Source of the DNA: an uncultured Phycisphaerales bacterium
GTDB lineage: Bacteria > Planctomycetota > Phycisphaerae > Phycisphaerales > UBA1924
Reading direction: 5' to 3'
Assembly: GCA_937995595.1 (NCBI GenBank)
Contig: CALKJW010000011.1
Location: 1 to 64,000, forward strand
Length of the DNA: 64,000 nt
In this document: positions 18,657-28,753 of the stretch, piece by piece
How the letters are laid out: every line of letters starts with the position of its first letter
How positions within the stretch are numbered: position 1 is the stretch's first letter
The notes under the pieces: model-generated
The model's database searches: none
Told to the model about the DNA's origin: nothing
Seen by the model: only the letters and a program-made list of their open reading frames with translations
Program-made: the position numbers and the translations under genes

Positions 18657-20093
18657 TCACGGCGCCCACACGTTGGCCGTCACCGTCTTGACCTGCGGCA
18701 CGCCGTTGCCCGCCGCCGCGCTGTTCGTGCCCGGCGCGGGCAGCACCGACTGCGCCACGTCGGCCTTGATGACCTCGACGGGGTGCACCTCGCGCGGGAA
18801 GGCGGCGGCGTGCACGGGCGGCACCGTCGCGCCGTTGAGGTGCAACCTGTGGCTCGAAAGGCCCGGGAAGTGCTCGCCCTGCCACGACGCGGGGTAGTTG
18901 ACGTCGTCCATGTCCAGCGCGGCCCTGGTCGGGAACAGCGGCCGGAAGGTGTCGCACATCACGGCCAGTTCCTGCGTGTGCGTCGCGGCGAGCGAGGCCT
19001 CGATGGTGCCCGGGTGCGGGCCGTGCGGGATGCCCTGCGGGTGCAGCGTCAGGCTGCCGATCTCGATGCCCTTGCGCGACCCGAAGTTGCCGTCGACGTA
19101 ATACAGCACCTCGTCGCTGTCGAGGTTGGAGTGGTTGTAGGGGACCTTGATCGACTGGGGGTGATAGTCCAGCAGGCGCGGCGCGAACGTGCAGATGACG
19201 AAGTTGTGCGCCTCGAACGTCTGGTGGATCGGCGGGGGCATGTGCAGTTTGCCCGTGATGGGCGCGAAGTCGTCGGCGTTGAAGATGAACGGGTAGTAGC
19301 ACCCGTCCCACCCGACGATGTCGAGCGGGTGGTAGTGGTACACGTAACTGTGCACCAGGTCGCGCGCCTTGATGCGCACCTCGAAGTCGCCCTTCTCGTC
19401 CCAGGTCATCGGGAACTCGGGCAGCCGCAGGTCGCGCTCGCAGTACGGCGCGTGCTCGAGGTACTGCCCGTGCATCTTGCTGACGTAGCGCGGCGGCGGG
19501 CCGATGTGGCTGCCGTTGCACGTCTCGATGAGCAGGAACCTGCCGTACGGGCAGTCGGCGATCGGCGGGCCGCCGTCGGCGGGCCTGCCGTCCGGGCCGT
19601 TGACGCGCTTGTCCCAGACGAGTTTGTAGATCACGCCCTTGGGGATGACCAGGTAGTCGCGCGGGCCGAACTTCAGCGTGCCGAGCATGGTGTGGCACAC
19701 GCCCGAGCCGTAGTGGATGAAGTGGCACTCGTCGCCCTGACCGTTCTTGAAGTGGTACGTCATCTGCTCGGCCGGGTTGCCGACGGCCATCTCGACGTCG
19801 GAGTTGCCGAACAGCACGACACGCCCGGTCACGAAGTCGCCGCGCGGCTTCATCGGCGCGCTCTTGACGTGCCGCATCCGCATGATGTCCGTCTCGACGT
19901 ACTCGGTCTTGGTGGAATAGACCGGCTTCCACCCGTACACCTGCGTCGGCGGGTGGATGTGGTACATCGTCGTCGTCGGGCCGACGAAGCCCTCGGTGCC
20001 GAAGACCTCCTCGGAGTACAGGCACCCGTCCGGACGCCGGAACTGCACGTGCCGCTTGCGGGGGAGAAGTCCGAGTCTGGTGTAATACGGCAT
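18657..20093 (-). CDS. hmgA: homogentisate 1,2-dioxygenase-like protein
   Basis: MPYYTRLGLLPRKRHVQFRRPDGCLYSEEVFGTEGFVGPTTTMYHIHPPTQV...GDECHFIHYGSG...HPLDIVGWDGCYYPFIFN...GIPHGPHPG. Confidence 0.88.
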   Translation of the reverse strand: MPYYTRLGLLPRKRHVQFRRPDGCLYSEEVFGTEGFVGPTTTMYHIHPPTQVYGWKPVYSTKTEYVETDIMRMRHVKSAPMKPRGDFVTGRVVLFGNSDVEMAVGNPAEQMTYHFKNGQGDECHFIHYGSGVCHTMLGTLKFGPRDYLVIPKGVIYKLVWDKRVNGPDGRPADGGPPIADCPYGRFLLIETCNGSHIGPPPRYVSKMHGQYLEHAPYCERDLRLPEFPMTWDEKGDFEVRIKARDLVHSYVYHYHPLDIVGWDGCYYPFIFNADDFAPITGKLHMPPPIHQTFEAHNFVICTFAPRLLDYHPQSIKVPYNHSNLDSDEVLYYVDGNFGSRKGIEIGSLTLHPQGIPHGPHPGTIEASLAATHTQELAVMCDTFRPLFPTRAALDMDDVNYPASWQGEHFPGLSSHRLHLNGATVPPVHAAAFPREVHPVEVIKADVAQSVLPAPGTNSAAAGNGVPQVKTVTANVWAP

Positions 20094-20174
20094 GGCGGTC
20101 CTCCTTGGGGTCGCAGCGCGCCGAATCCTACGCGCCGCGCCGCTCCAGAGGCAGGACCGAGCGTCGAACCGGGC

Positions 20175-21230
20175 TTAGTTGTTGTGCGTCTCCGCCGCGC
20201 CGGCTTGGCCCGGACCGAAGGCGGCGTCCCGGCCCAGCAGTTCGGCGATGACCCGTGCCATCTCCTCGCAGCCGCGCGGCGTGAAATGGTCGGTGTGGTC
20301 GTAGAACATCGTTCCGTCGTTCGGTTCGGATGGGCCGCCGAATCGGTCAACCGGGAACGTGTGCGGAATCTCCGCCGCGCCGAGAAACTCGGAGATCCGC
20401 CGAACCTCGCCTTCCAGCCCGTAGCGACCCTCACGCCAGACCCGGCCCGATGGCATGATGACGACCTTGAACGGAATACCCCGGGCGCGGCAGTAGTCGC
20501 GCATCGAGATGAAATAGGGCAGGTTGCGCGACGCGGTGCCGCGGAAGATCCACTGGTACCAGCCCAAACCCGGGAAGTCGGCGCCCTTGTTCATCCGGTA
20601 GACGAGTTTGCTGAAGAAGTAGGGCGACATGAGCACCGGGCGCCGGAACATCTTGTTCAGGCCGTTGTCCCCGCCCTCGTACATGGTGTTGCGGAGCGTG
20701 AAGTCGTTGGGGTTCAGCACGCACACCACCGCATCGACCTTGTAGACCGCGTCGAGTTCGCGCAGCGATTCGTCGTACTCGCGCAGCGCGTAGCCCGGCG
20801 TGCCGAAGTTCAGCACCTTGACGCGCTGCGCCGTCGGGTCCAGCATGCGCTGCAGGCACGCGGGGATGGTCTCGTCCTGATCGAGCGCAAAGCCGAAGAC
20901 CACCGAATCGCCGAGCACGGCGACCTTGCGCGCGCCCGGCGGCGGGTCGTCCGCGTCGTCGCGGATGCTCCGCGAGTTGATCTTCAGCCGCCGGTTCTCG
21001 ATCGACAGTTCGCACCCCGGCATCAGCCGGTACGCGAGCACCGGGTTGTCCGAACGGGCGAAATAGAACATGTGCTCGGTGCGCGTCTTCCGCCAGTTCG
21101 CGGCGATCACCAGGAACGCGCCCTGACAGAGCAGTTCCACGCCGATCACCGCGAACAGCACGCCGAACGCCAGCAGCGTCATGCGTTTGCGGGCAGGCGT
21201 TCCGAGCAGGATGGACCGGACGATGGACAT
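20175..21230 (-). CDS. SGNH/GDSL-hydrolase-like protein with N-terminal TM helix
   Basis: VAVLGDSVVFGFALDQDETIPACLQRML (GDS block); DHTDHFTPRGCEEMARVI (terminal D..H block). Confidence 0.78.
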   Translation of the reverse strand: MSIVRSILLGTPARKRMTLLAFGVLFAVIGVELLCQGAFLVIAANWRKTRTEHMFYFARSDNPVLAYRLMPGCELSIENRRLKINSRSIRDDADDPPPGARKVAVLGDSVVFGFALDQDETIPACLQRMLDPTAQRVKVLNFGTPGYALREYDESLRELDAVYKVDAVVCVLNPNDFTLRNTMYEGGDNGLNKMFRRPVLMSPYFFSKLVYRMNKGADFPGLGWYQWIFRGTASRNLPYFISMRDYCRARGIPFKVVIMPSGRVWREGRYGLEGEVRRISEFLGAAEIPHTFPVDRFGGPSEPNDGTMFYDHTDHFTPRGCEEMARVIAELLGRDAAFGPGQAGAAETHNN

Positions 21231-21287
21231 GGGCCGTCGGACGTTCTCGAGTATGGGCGGAGGAGAAAAAGCAGGGGCGTCCCAGAG

Positions 21288-21947
21288 TTATCGACCCGCT
21301 CCGGCCTTTGCTTCAGGCCCGCCATGGCCGAACATCCGCCGCTCGACCGACTCGACCACCACGTGCAGGATGAGCATGTGCAGTTCCTGGATGCGCTCGG
21401 CCGCCTCGCCGGGCACGACCCACTCAAAGTCGCCGCGGCCGCGCAGCCGACCGCCGTTGCGACCCAGCAGCAGCGCGGTCTTGAGGCCCGACCGTTTGGC
21501 CTGCTCGACGGCGCGGACCACGTTCTCGCTGTTGCCGCTCGTGGAGAGCGCGACCAGCACGTCCCCCTCGCGCCCCAGCGCTTCGACCCATCGCGAGAAC
21601 ACGTTCTCGAACCCGAAGTCGTTGGCCGTGCACGTGAGGTGGCCGGGGTCAACGCACGCCACCGCGGCCAGCGGCGGGCGGGCGTCGCAGAAGCGGCCGG
21701 TCAGTTCTTCGCACAAGTGCATCGCGTCGCACGCCGAACCCCCGTTGCCGCAGGCCAGCACCTTGCCCCCGGCGCGGAAGCACGCCGCGAGCGCATCGGC
21801 AAATCGGTCAACCTCCGCCGCGTGGGCGCGGTCGGCGATGAGGGCCTCGAGCGCGTTCCGGGCGCGCTCGAACGACGCGAGCGCGGCGGGCAACACGCTC
21901 GCGGGCGCGGCCTTGGCGGGGGATCTGGTGGAGGCTTTGGTGGTCAC
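21288..21947 (-). CDS. gmhA: SIS-domain phosphoheptose isomerase
   Basis: GGKVLACGNGGSACDAMHLCEELTGRF...DVLVALSTSGNSENVVRAVEQAK...HMLILHVVVESVE. Confidence 0.92.
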   Translation of the reverse strand: MTTKASTRSPAKAAPASVLPAALASFERARNALEALIADRAHAAEVDRFADALAACFRAGGKVLACGNGGSACDAMHLCEELTGRFCDARPPLAAVACVDPGHLTCTANDFGFENVFSRWVEALGREGDVLVALSTSGNSENVVRAVEQAKRSGLKTALLLGRNGGRLRGRGDFEWVVPGEAAERIQELHMLILHVVVESVERRMFGHGGPEAKAGAGR

Positions 21948-21999
21948 GGCGGAGAGTGTAGAGGGTGGTCGGCGCGGGTGAAACTCGTGCCCCGCCGGG

Positions 22000-22752
22000 T
22001 CACTTGATCGATTCGATCAGGGCGCGGGCCTCGCCCGCGCTGAACGCCGCGGCGGGTCCGACGCGCGCGCTGCTGTGAATCTGCGTGCAACCGGTCAGCG
22101 CGACGATCTCCCGCGCGTTGCCGGCGCGGACGCCGCCGCCGACCAGCACCTCGATGCGTCCGCGCGCCGCGTCGACCAACGCCGCCAGCCGCCGGAACCG
22201 CCGCGCCCAGTCGTCGCCGCCCCCGTGCCACGCGGGGTCGCGCGGCCAGTCTGCCGCGGGCTCGGCCAGTTCGTGCGCCGTGCGCGCCCCGCTCAGCCCC
22301 GCGGTCAGCACGCGCGACACGCCGAGGCCGGCCAGTTCGTGCAGCGCGGCGAGCGGGTCCGCCGCAAGGTCGATGGCGCGGTGGAACACGATCTCGCGCC
22401 CCGCGCCGCGGGCCAGTTCCACCAACTGCTCGACGCGCGGGCGGTCGATCCCGCCGCGCGGCGTCAGGCAGCCGAACACCACGCCGCCCGCGCCGGCCCC
22501 GATCACCGCGCGGGCGTCGTCGATCGTGCGCCGCCACGATGCGCCGTCGTGCACCGAGCCCGGCGCGGGCCGCGCCATCGCGACCGTGCGCACGCGCCCG
22601 GCCACGGACGCGATCAGGTCGCGCCCCGGCGTCAGGCCGTGCTCGCGCAGCGCGGCGCAGAGTTCCAGACGGTCCGCGCCCGCCTCGACCGCCGCGAGCG
22701 CGTCGGCGACGCTGTCCACGGCGATCTCGACCAGCACGCGGCGTGTGCGCAC
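22000..22752 (-). CDS. cutC: copper homeostasis protein CutC
   Basis: VLVEIAVDSVADALAAVEAGADRLELCAALREHGLTPG...VFGCLTPRGGIDRPRVEQLVELARG...FHRAIDLAADPLAAL. Confidence 0.93.
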   Translation of the reverse strand: MRTRRVLVEIAVDSVADALAAVEAGADRLELCAALREHGLTPGRDLIASVAGRVRTVAMARPAPGSVHDGASWRRTIDDARAVIGAGAGGVVFGCLTPRGGIDRPRVEQLVELARGAGREIVFHRAIDLAADPLAALHELAGLGVSRVLTAGLSGARTAHELAEPAADWPRDPAWHGGGDDWARRFRRLAALVDAARGRIEVLVGGGVRAGNAREIVALTGCTQIHSSARVGPAAAFSAGEARALIESIK

Positions 22753-22772
22753 GGCGGAGCCCCGGCGAACGA

Positions 22773-24107
22773 TCAGAAGAACTTCGTCCTGCCGGGGACG
22801 GCGACGTCGACCGGCGGCGCGGGGGAGTCCCAGTTCATCGGGTCGGGCACGAGCGCCTGCTCGCTGTTCATCGCCTGCTGCCAGGTGATCGTCTGCCCGG
22901 TGTACGCGGCCATGCGCGCCATGATCGCCATGAGCGTGCTGTGCGCGCCGCGCTCGGTGTCGTTGATCGGCTCGCCCGCGCGGATCGACGCCATCAGTTC
23001 GTCGTGCTCGTTCTGGTACATGCGCCCGGCGTCATCGGCCGGTCCGGTGTACTTCCAGATCGTCTCGCCGCCGAGCGTCCTGCTGTGATAGGTCGGCCCC
23101 CAGCCGTTCACCAGCGTCCAGCCCCTCGTGCCGTAGACGTAGTCGGTGTTGTCGCTCGGGCACGAGTCGATCTGACGGCAGGTGTGGAGGCACCGCCGGC
23201 CGTCGTCGTACTCGTAGACGGCGGCGAAGTGATCGAACACGTCGCCGTGCTCGGGGCCGCTCCGCGCGGCGCGCCCGCCCAGGCACGTGACCCGCGCGGG
23301 GACCTTGTCGTTCATCGCCCACGCCAGGCGGTCCACGCTGTGCACCGCCTGCTCGACGATGTGGTCGCCGCTGAGCCACGTGAAGTGCCACCAGTTGCGG
23401 AACTGGAACTCCAGTTCGCTCCACTCGGGCTTGCGCGGCCGGCGCGTCAGCGTGCCGGAGTGATAGGTCGTGTGCACGCTCGTCACCTCGCCGATCCCCC
23501 CGCCGTGAATGTGCGCGAAGGCCTCGCGCATCCCCGGCGCGAAGCGCCAGCAGAAGCCGGTCAGGCACGCGGTGTTGTTGGCCTTGGCCATCCGCGCCGA
23601 TTCGATCACCGAGCGAATGCCCGGCCCGTCGACCGCCACCGGCTTCTCGAGAAACACGTGCTTCTTCGCTTCGACGGCGTACCGCAGGTGCGCCGGCCGG
23701 AACGCCGGGTAGCCCGTCAGCAGCACCACGTCGATGTCGCTGTCGATCACGCGCTTGTAGGAGTCGAACCCGACGAACCGCCGGTCCGCCGAGGCCTGCA
23801 CCTTGCGGGCCGCGTCGTCCTCCATTTCCTCGCCGATGGCCCTGAGCGACGCCTCGATCCGATCCTGGAAGACGTCGCCCATCGCGAACAGTTGCGTCGC
23901 CGCGTCGGCCCGCAGCGCCTGCACCGCCGCCCCCGTTCCCCGGCCCCCGCAGCCGACGATCCCCACGCGGATCGAGTCCGACCCGCCCGCCCACGCCGCG
24001 GCCTGCAGGCCCCGCGGCAGCACCAGCCCGCCGGCGATGGCCCCCGCGCCGACGGCTGCGGTGGTGGAAAGAAACTCACGACGCGTGACGCTCGACGGTT
24101 CGGACAT
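22773..24107 (-). CDS. Gfo/Idh/MocA-family oxidoreductase, Tat-exported
   Basis: SVTRREFLSTTAAVGAGAIAGG Tat signal; IRVGIVGCGGRGTGAAVQAL Rossmann motif; VFLEKPVAVDGPG. Confidence 0.93.
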   Translation of the reverse strand: MSEPSSVTRREFLSTTAAVGAGAIAGGLVLPRGLQAAAWAGGSDSIRVGIVGCGGRGTGAAVQALRADAATQLFAMGDVFQDRIEASLRAIGEEMEDDAARKVQASADRRFVGFDSYKRVIDSDIDVVLLTGYPAFRPAHLRYAVEAKKHVFLEKPVAVDGPGIRSVIESARMAKANNTACLTGFCWRFAPGMREAFAHIHGGGIGEVTSVHTTYHSGTLTRRPRKPEWSELEFQFRNWWHFTWLSGDHIVEQAVHSVDRLAWAMNDKVPARVTCLGGRAARSGPEHGDVFDHFAAVYEYDDGRRCLHTCRQIDSCPSDNTDYVYGTRGWTLVNGWGPTYHSRTLGGETIWKYTGPADDAGRMYQNEHDELMASIRAGEPINDTERGAHSTLMAIMARMAAYTGQTITWQQAMNSEQALVPDPMNWDSPAPPVDVAVPGRTKFF

Positions 24108-24193
24108 GAAGCACCTCGGGATGTTCGCGGCTCGTTTCCGCGATGGATGGGTGTTGAGAGATCGGCGTGCAAGAGATGGGGTGGGGAGGGGGG

Positions 24194-25159
24194 TCAGGGC
24201 GTGCCGGGTCGCTCCGCGCCTTCCGGCCGTGCGGGGGCGCGCTTGGGTTTGCCGTCGGCGTCCACGTCGCACACGACGCGGAAGCCGACAAAGTTCCCAT
24301 CGCTCAGCCACCAGCGGCTCTTGGGCAGGTTGGGGTCACTGGCGTTCCACGTCGAGTCCTGCTTCTGGACCGCGCCCGCCTTGAGCAGGTCGGCCTCGTC
24401 GCGCCACGACCCGCCCTTGGTCGTCGGCTTTCCGTTGCGACCGACGACCCACTCCTGCACGTTGCCGTGCATGTCGAAGATGCCCCACGCGTTGGGGCGC
24501 TTGGTCGCGACGCTGCGCGGCCTGCCGTCGGCGTTGTCGGCGAACCACGCGTATCGCCCCAGTTGCTCCGGGCCGCCTTCAAAGCCCCAGTCGCCCTCGC
24601 GCCCGGCTCGGCACAGGTGCTCCCACTCGTCCTCGGTCGGCAGGCGGTACGCCAGGCCGCTGCTGGCGGCGAGCCACTTGCAGAACTCCTCCGCGCTGCG
24701 GAAGGTGATCGAGATCACCGCGTACCCCTCGTGCCCGAAGCCGCGGTCGGGCGGCAGGTACGGCTTGCTCGGCCGCGAGACGGCGTCGGGGTTCTCCGTC
24801 TCCGGCGCGCCGCTCTGCTGGCTCGAGGGCGTCTGCTCGCCCTTCTCATCGAGCCGGTAAGCCCACACGTCGAACGCCTCCCACGTGATCTCGGTCTTGC
24901 TCACGTACAACGGCCGGACCGTGCCGTCGGCCGATCCGGGCGCGGGGAGCATGTGAAACTTGAACGCCGCGGCGGGGATCTCCTGCCAGAACGGCTTGAA
25001 CTCCCCCTCGTTGCGGACCAGCGCCTCCGGCTTCGCCGGCGGGTCGTCCAGTGTGAACGCGTACTCGCCCTCGATGCCCGCCGCGCACCCCCCCAGCGCG
25101 CACGCGGCACACGCGGCCGCGCCGTGATAGGCTGCACGCGCACGACCGATGGTCCGCAT
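24194..25159 (-). CDS. SUMF1/formylglycine-generating-enzyme-fold lipoprotein
   Basis: SKTEITWEAFDVWAYRL...YRLPTEDEWEHLCRAG...WGIFDMHGNVQEWV...FVGFRVVCD. Confidence 0.88.
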   Translation of the reverse strand: MRTIGRARAAYHGAAACAACALGGCAAGIEGEYAFTLDDPPAKPEALVRNEGEFKPFWQEIPAAAFKFHMLPAPGSADGTVRPLYVSKTEITWEAFDVWAYRLDEKGEQTPSSQQSGAPETENPDAVSRPSKPYLPPDRGFGHEGYAVISITFRSAEEFCKWLAASSGLAYRLPTEDEWEHLCRAGREGDWGFEGGPEQLGRYAWFADNADGRPRSVATKRPNAWGIFDMHGNVQEWVVGRNGKPTTKGGSWRDEADLLKAGAVQKQDSTWNASDPNLPKSRWWLSDGNFVGFRVVCDVDADGKPKRAPARPEGAERPGTP

Positions 25160-26219
25160 CCGATTCATCCTCCGACTGCTCGCGGCCGCGGCGCTCGCCG
25201 CGTGGCCGATCGCGGCCGGCGGGTGCGCCTCGGAACCGATGCAGGAACGATTCGAGTTTACGCGCCTCTGCATGGGCGTGCAAACACGCATCGTCACGCA
25301 CGCGCCGACGCGCAGCGCCGCCGCCGCGGGCGCGGCCCGGGCCTTCGAGCGCATCGCCGCGCTCGAACAGGCCATGAGCGACTACCGGCCCGACAGCGAA
25401 CTGTCCGCCCTCTGCGCGCGGGCCGACGCGGGCGACCACGACTGGCAGGAGGTCAGTCCGGACCTGTTCCGCGCGCTGGCGCTCTCGCAGACGCTGGCCC
25501 GGCACACCGGCGGCGCGTTCAGCGCGACCATCGGCCCGGCGGTACGCCTGTGGCGCGAGGCGCGTCGGTCGGGCACGCTCCCCGATGAACCGTCGCGGGC
25601 CGCGGCCGTGCGACTCTCGGACTGGCGCCTGCTGGAAATCGACCGCGAGTCGCGCCGCGTGCGCCTCCGCGAGCCGGGCATGCGGCTGGACCTCGGCGGT
25701 ATCGGCAAGGGCTACGCCGCGCAGGCCGCGCTCGAATCGCTGATCGACGACGGCCTGACGCGCTCGCTGGTCGCGCTGGGGGGCGACATCGCCGCGGGCG
25801 AGCCGCCGCCCGGCGCCGAAGGCTGGCGCGTCGCGCTGCGGCCGGGCCTCGGACAGTTGCTGCTCTCCGGCGGCGCGGTCTCGACTTCCGGCGACGAGGA
25901 GCAGCACGTCGAGATCGGCGGCCGACGCTACAGCCACATCGTCGACCCGCGCACCGGTCTGGGCGTCGTGGGCGGGCCGTGGGTCACGGTCGTCGCCTCG
26001 CGCGCCGAGTACGCCGACGCGCTCGCCACCGCCTGCGCGGTGCTCGGGCTCGACGAAGCCGAGACGCTCGTCCTCGACGCCGGCGCCGCGGCGGTGTTCG
26101 TCGAGCGCGGCACCGACGGGCGCACCGTCACCACGACCATCGACCCTCGCGGCCTGCTGCGCTGGCACGCGCCCGCCCGCCGCGGTACAGTGCCGGGCAC
26201 AACCCCGAGGGTTCCATGA
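25149..26219 (+). CDS. apbE: FAD:protein FMN transferase (ApbE), lipoprotein
   Basis: FTRLCMGVQTRIVTHA...MRLDLGGIGKGYAAQAA...VALGGDIAAG...YSHIVDPRTGLGV. Confidence 0.94.
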   Translation: MVRIRFILRLLAAAALAAWPIAAGGCASEPMQERFEFTRLCMGVQTRIVTHAPTRSAAAAGAARAFERIAALEQAMSDYRPDSELSALCARADAGDHDWQEVSPDLFRALALSQTLARHTGGAFSATIGPAVRLWREARRSGTLPDEPSRAAAVRLSDWRLLEIDRESRRVRLREPGMRLDLGGIGKGYAAQAALESLIDDGLTRSLVALGGDIAAGEPPPGAEGWRVALRPGLGQLLLSGGAVSTSGDEEQHVEIGGRRYSHIVDPRTGLGVVGGPWVTVVASRAEYADALATACAVLGLDEAETLVLDAGAAAVFVERGTDGRTVTTTIDPRGLLRWHAPARRGTVPGTTPRVP

Positions 26220-27505
26220 ACCAGCACGCCGCGCTCTTCCCACGCCTGTCGGTCATGATGTTCCTGCAGTTCTTCGTGTGGGGCGCGTGGTACGTCTCGA
26301 TGACCGGCTGGATGAACATCGCCGGGCTCGGCGGCCTTGTCGGATGGGCGTACACCGTGGGGCCGATCGCGGCGATTCTCTCCCCGTTCTTCGTCGGCAT
26401 GATCGCCGACCGGTTCTTCCCCACGCAGATCGTGCTCGGCGTGCTTCACGTGCTGGGCGGCGTCGTCATGCTCGCGGTGCCGACGGCCGCGGTCGCGGCG
26501 GGGCCGGCGACGGAGGCGTCGTTCACGCACCCCTACATCCTGCTGCTGCTGGCGCACATGCTCTGCTACATGCCGACGCTGGCGCTGACCAACTCGCTGA
26601 GTTTCTCGCACCTGTCCAGCGCGCCCAAGACCTTCCCCCTCATCCGCGTCTTCGGCACCGTCGGCTGGATCGCCGGCAACATCGCCGTGGCGGGCAGCCT
26701 CGCGCAGTGGGGGGCCAGCGGCCTGACGTGGATCGCCGACGGCGACAAGTCTCCCGCGCAGTTCTACATCACCGGCGCGGCGGGCATCGCGCTGGGCCTC
26801 TACTGCCTCACGCTCCCGCACACGCCGCCCCCGGCCCGCGGCAGGCGCGTCACCGCACGCGAGGTGCTCGGCCTCGACTCGCTCAGGCTGCTGCGCCTGC
26901 CGTCCTACGCCGTGTTCATCGTCTGCTCGCTGCTGCTGTGCATCCCGCTCGCGGGCTACTACGCGTTCGCCCGCACGTACGTCGATCAGACCGGCTTTGC
27001 CAACGCCACGCTCACCATGTCCTACGGCCAGATGGCCGAGATCGTCTTCATGGTCCTGATGCCGCTGTTCTTCGCCCGACTCGGCGTGAAGTGGATGCTC
27101 GCGGCGGGCATGCTCGCGTGGGTCGCGAGGTACGCGCTGTTCGGCGCCGCAGCGCACGACGGCATCATGTGGATGGTGCTGCTGGGCGTCGTGCTCCACG
27201 GCATCTGCTACGACTTCTTCTTCGTGACCGGGTTCATCTACGTCGACCGCGCCGCGCCGCCCGACGTCCGCGCTCAGGCGCAGGGCTTCCTCGTGCTCGT
27301 GACGCAGGGCCTGGGCCTGGGCATCGGCGCGCAGCTGTTCGGTTGGCTCGTCGCCCGCTACACGTCCGGGCCCGATGGCGCGAAGGTCAGCGACTGGCAG
27401 AGCGTGTGGTACACCGCCGCGGGCTTTGCGCTCGTGGTGCTGGTGCTGTTCGTCGCGCTCTTCCGCGAGCGCGCGGCCGCGCAGGAAGGACCGGCGCCGA
27501 CATGA
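26216..27505 (+). CDS. MFS transporter, nucleoside:H+ symporter-like
   Basis: MNQHAALFPRLSVMMFLQFFVWGAWYVSMTGWM...GMIADRFFPTQIVLGVLHVLGG; about 12 TM helices. Confidence 0.88.
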   Translation: MNQHAALFPRLSVMMFLQFFVWGAWYVSMTGWMNIAGLGGLVGWAYTVGPIAAILSPFFVGMIADRFFPTQIVLGVLHVLGGVVMLAVPTAAVAAGPATEASFTHPYILLLLAHMLCYMPTLALTNSLSFSHLSSAPKTFPLIRVFGTVGWIAGNIAVAGSLAQWGASGLTWIADGDKSPAQFYITGAAGIALGLYCLTLPHTPPPARGRRVTAREVLGLDSLRLLRLPSYAVFIVCSLLLCIPLAGYYAFARTYVDQTGFANATLTMSYGQMAEIVFMVLMPLFFARLGVKWMLAAGMLAWVARYALFGAAAHDGIMWMVLLGVVLHGICYDFFFVTGFIYVDRAAPPDVRAQAQGFLVLVTQGLGLGIGAQLFGWLVARYTSGPDGAKVSDWQSVWYTAAGFALVVLVLFVALFRERAAAQEGPAPT

Positions 27506-28011
27506 CGACCTTCGCCAACGGACTTGCCGTCCGGCCCGCCGCGCCGGACGACGCGGAACTGATCCACGCGCTGATCCTCGAGATCGCCGAGTACGAGAAA
27601 CTCCGTCACGAGGTGGTCGCAACGGTCGATCACGTGCGCGAAGCGCTCTTCCCCGAGCACGGCTTCGCGACCGTGCACGCGCTGATCGGCGAGATCGACG
27701 GCGCGCCGCAGGGCTACGCGCTGTACTTCTTCAACTTCTCCACGTTCGTCGGCCGGCCCGGGCTCTATCTCGAAGACGTGTTCGTCCGGCCCGCGTTCCG
27801 CGGGCGCGGCCTGGGCAAACTGCTGCTGGTCGAACTGGCCAAGATCGCCAAGCGCCGCGGCTGCGGGCGCATGGAATGGTCGGTGCTCGACTGGAACACC
27901 CCGGCGATCAACTTCTACAAGAGCATCGGCGCACGGGCCATGGACGGGTGGACCGTCTACCGGCTCGACGAGCCGGCCCTGCACAAACTGGCCGATCAGG
28001 CCCCCAGGTGA
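27502..28011 (+). CDS. GNAT-family N-acetyltransferase
   Basis: LAVRPAAPDDAELIHALILEIAEYEKL...LYLEDVFVRPAFRGRGLGKLLLVELAKIAKRRGCGRMEWSVLDWNTPAINFYKSIGA; 4-nt overlap with upstream gene. Confidence 0.95.
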   Translation: MTTFANGLAVRPAAPDDAELIHALILEIAEYEKLRHEVVATVDHVREALFPEHGFATVHALIGEIDGAPQGYALYFFNFSTFVGRPGLYLEDVFVRPAFRGRGLGKLLLVELAKIAKRRGCGRMEWSVLDWNTPAINFYKSIGARAMDGWTVYRLDEPALHKLADQAPR

Positions 28012-28190
28012 GCCTTCCAGTCGCGCTTGGGCTCGACCGGCGCGGACTTCAGGTCCGGCTTGCTCTCCCCGATCATCGACTGCACGCTCGGCGCAACCGC
28101 CCCGCCCGTCCCCACGACCCGCTTGAGCGTGCGCCGCGGGATGTGGATCTTGATGTCCTGCGGCTGGCTGGTGGTTGTCTTGCGTGACAT
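27996..28190 (-). CDS. small hypothetical protein
   Basis: MSRKTTTSQPQDIKIHIPRRTLKRVVGTGGAVAPSVQSMIGESKPDLKSAPVEPKRDWKAHLGA; plausible composition; overlaps the GNAT gene end convergently. Confidence 0.55.
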   Translation of the reverse strand: MSRKTTTSQPQDIKIHIPRRTLKRVVGTGGAVAPSVQSMIGESKPDLKSAPVEPKRDWKAHLGA

Positions 28191-28283
28191 CGAATCCCTC
28201 CGAGTGCGTGATCCGAATCTGTCCTTCTCCGACTCTTTGAGTATAAGCGCAGACCCAGCGCTGCGCGCCACCCGGCGCAAATC

Positions 28284-28661
28284 CTATCGCTCGCCGGGTT
28301 TGTAGCGGATGGCCTTCTCCACACGGTTTCTGGCGCCCATCAGCAGCACCGTCGGCTCGTGCCGGGCGTACTCCTCGTCGGTCATCATCGCGTAGTGCAT
28401 GATGATCACCTGGTCGCCGACCTCGAACAGGTGCGCCGCGGCCCCGTTGAGTTCGATCTTCCCCGACCCGCGCTCGCCCTCGAAGATGTAGGTCTCCAGC
28501 CGCTCGCCGGTGCGGCAGTTGGCCACGTGCACGTGGTCGTTGACGCGCATCCCGCAGGCGTCGAGCAGGTCTCGGTCGATCGTGATCGACCCGATGTAGT
28601 CGGGGAACGCGCCCGTCACCCGGGCCATGTGGATCTTGCTGTGCAGCACCTGGCGGATCAT
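28284..28661 (-). CDS. panD: aspartate 1-decarboxylase
   Basis: MIRQVLHSKIHMARVTGAFPDYIGSITIDRDLLDACGM; conserved Gly-Ser self-cleavage site. Confidence 0.96.
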   Translation of the reverse strand: MIRQVLHSKIHMARVTGAFPDYIGSITIDRDLLDACGMRVNDHVHVANCRTGERLETYIFEGERGSGKIELNGAAAHLFEVGDQVIIMHYAMMTDEEYARHEPTVLLMGARNRVEKAIRYKPGER

Positions 28662-28753
28662 CACGGGAAGAGTAGGTGGATGGGGAGGGTTACGGGAGAA
28701 ATGGGAACGCGGGGCGGCCGAGGAGTCTCCTGGGATTCCGGTACTATGCACCC

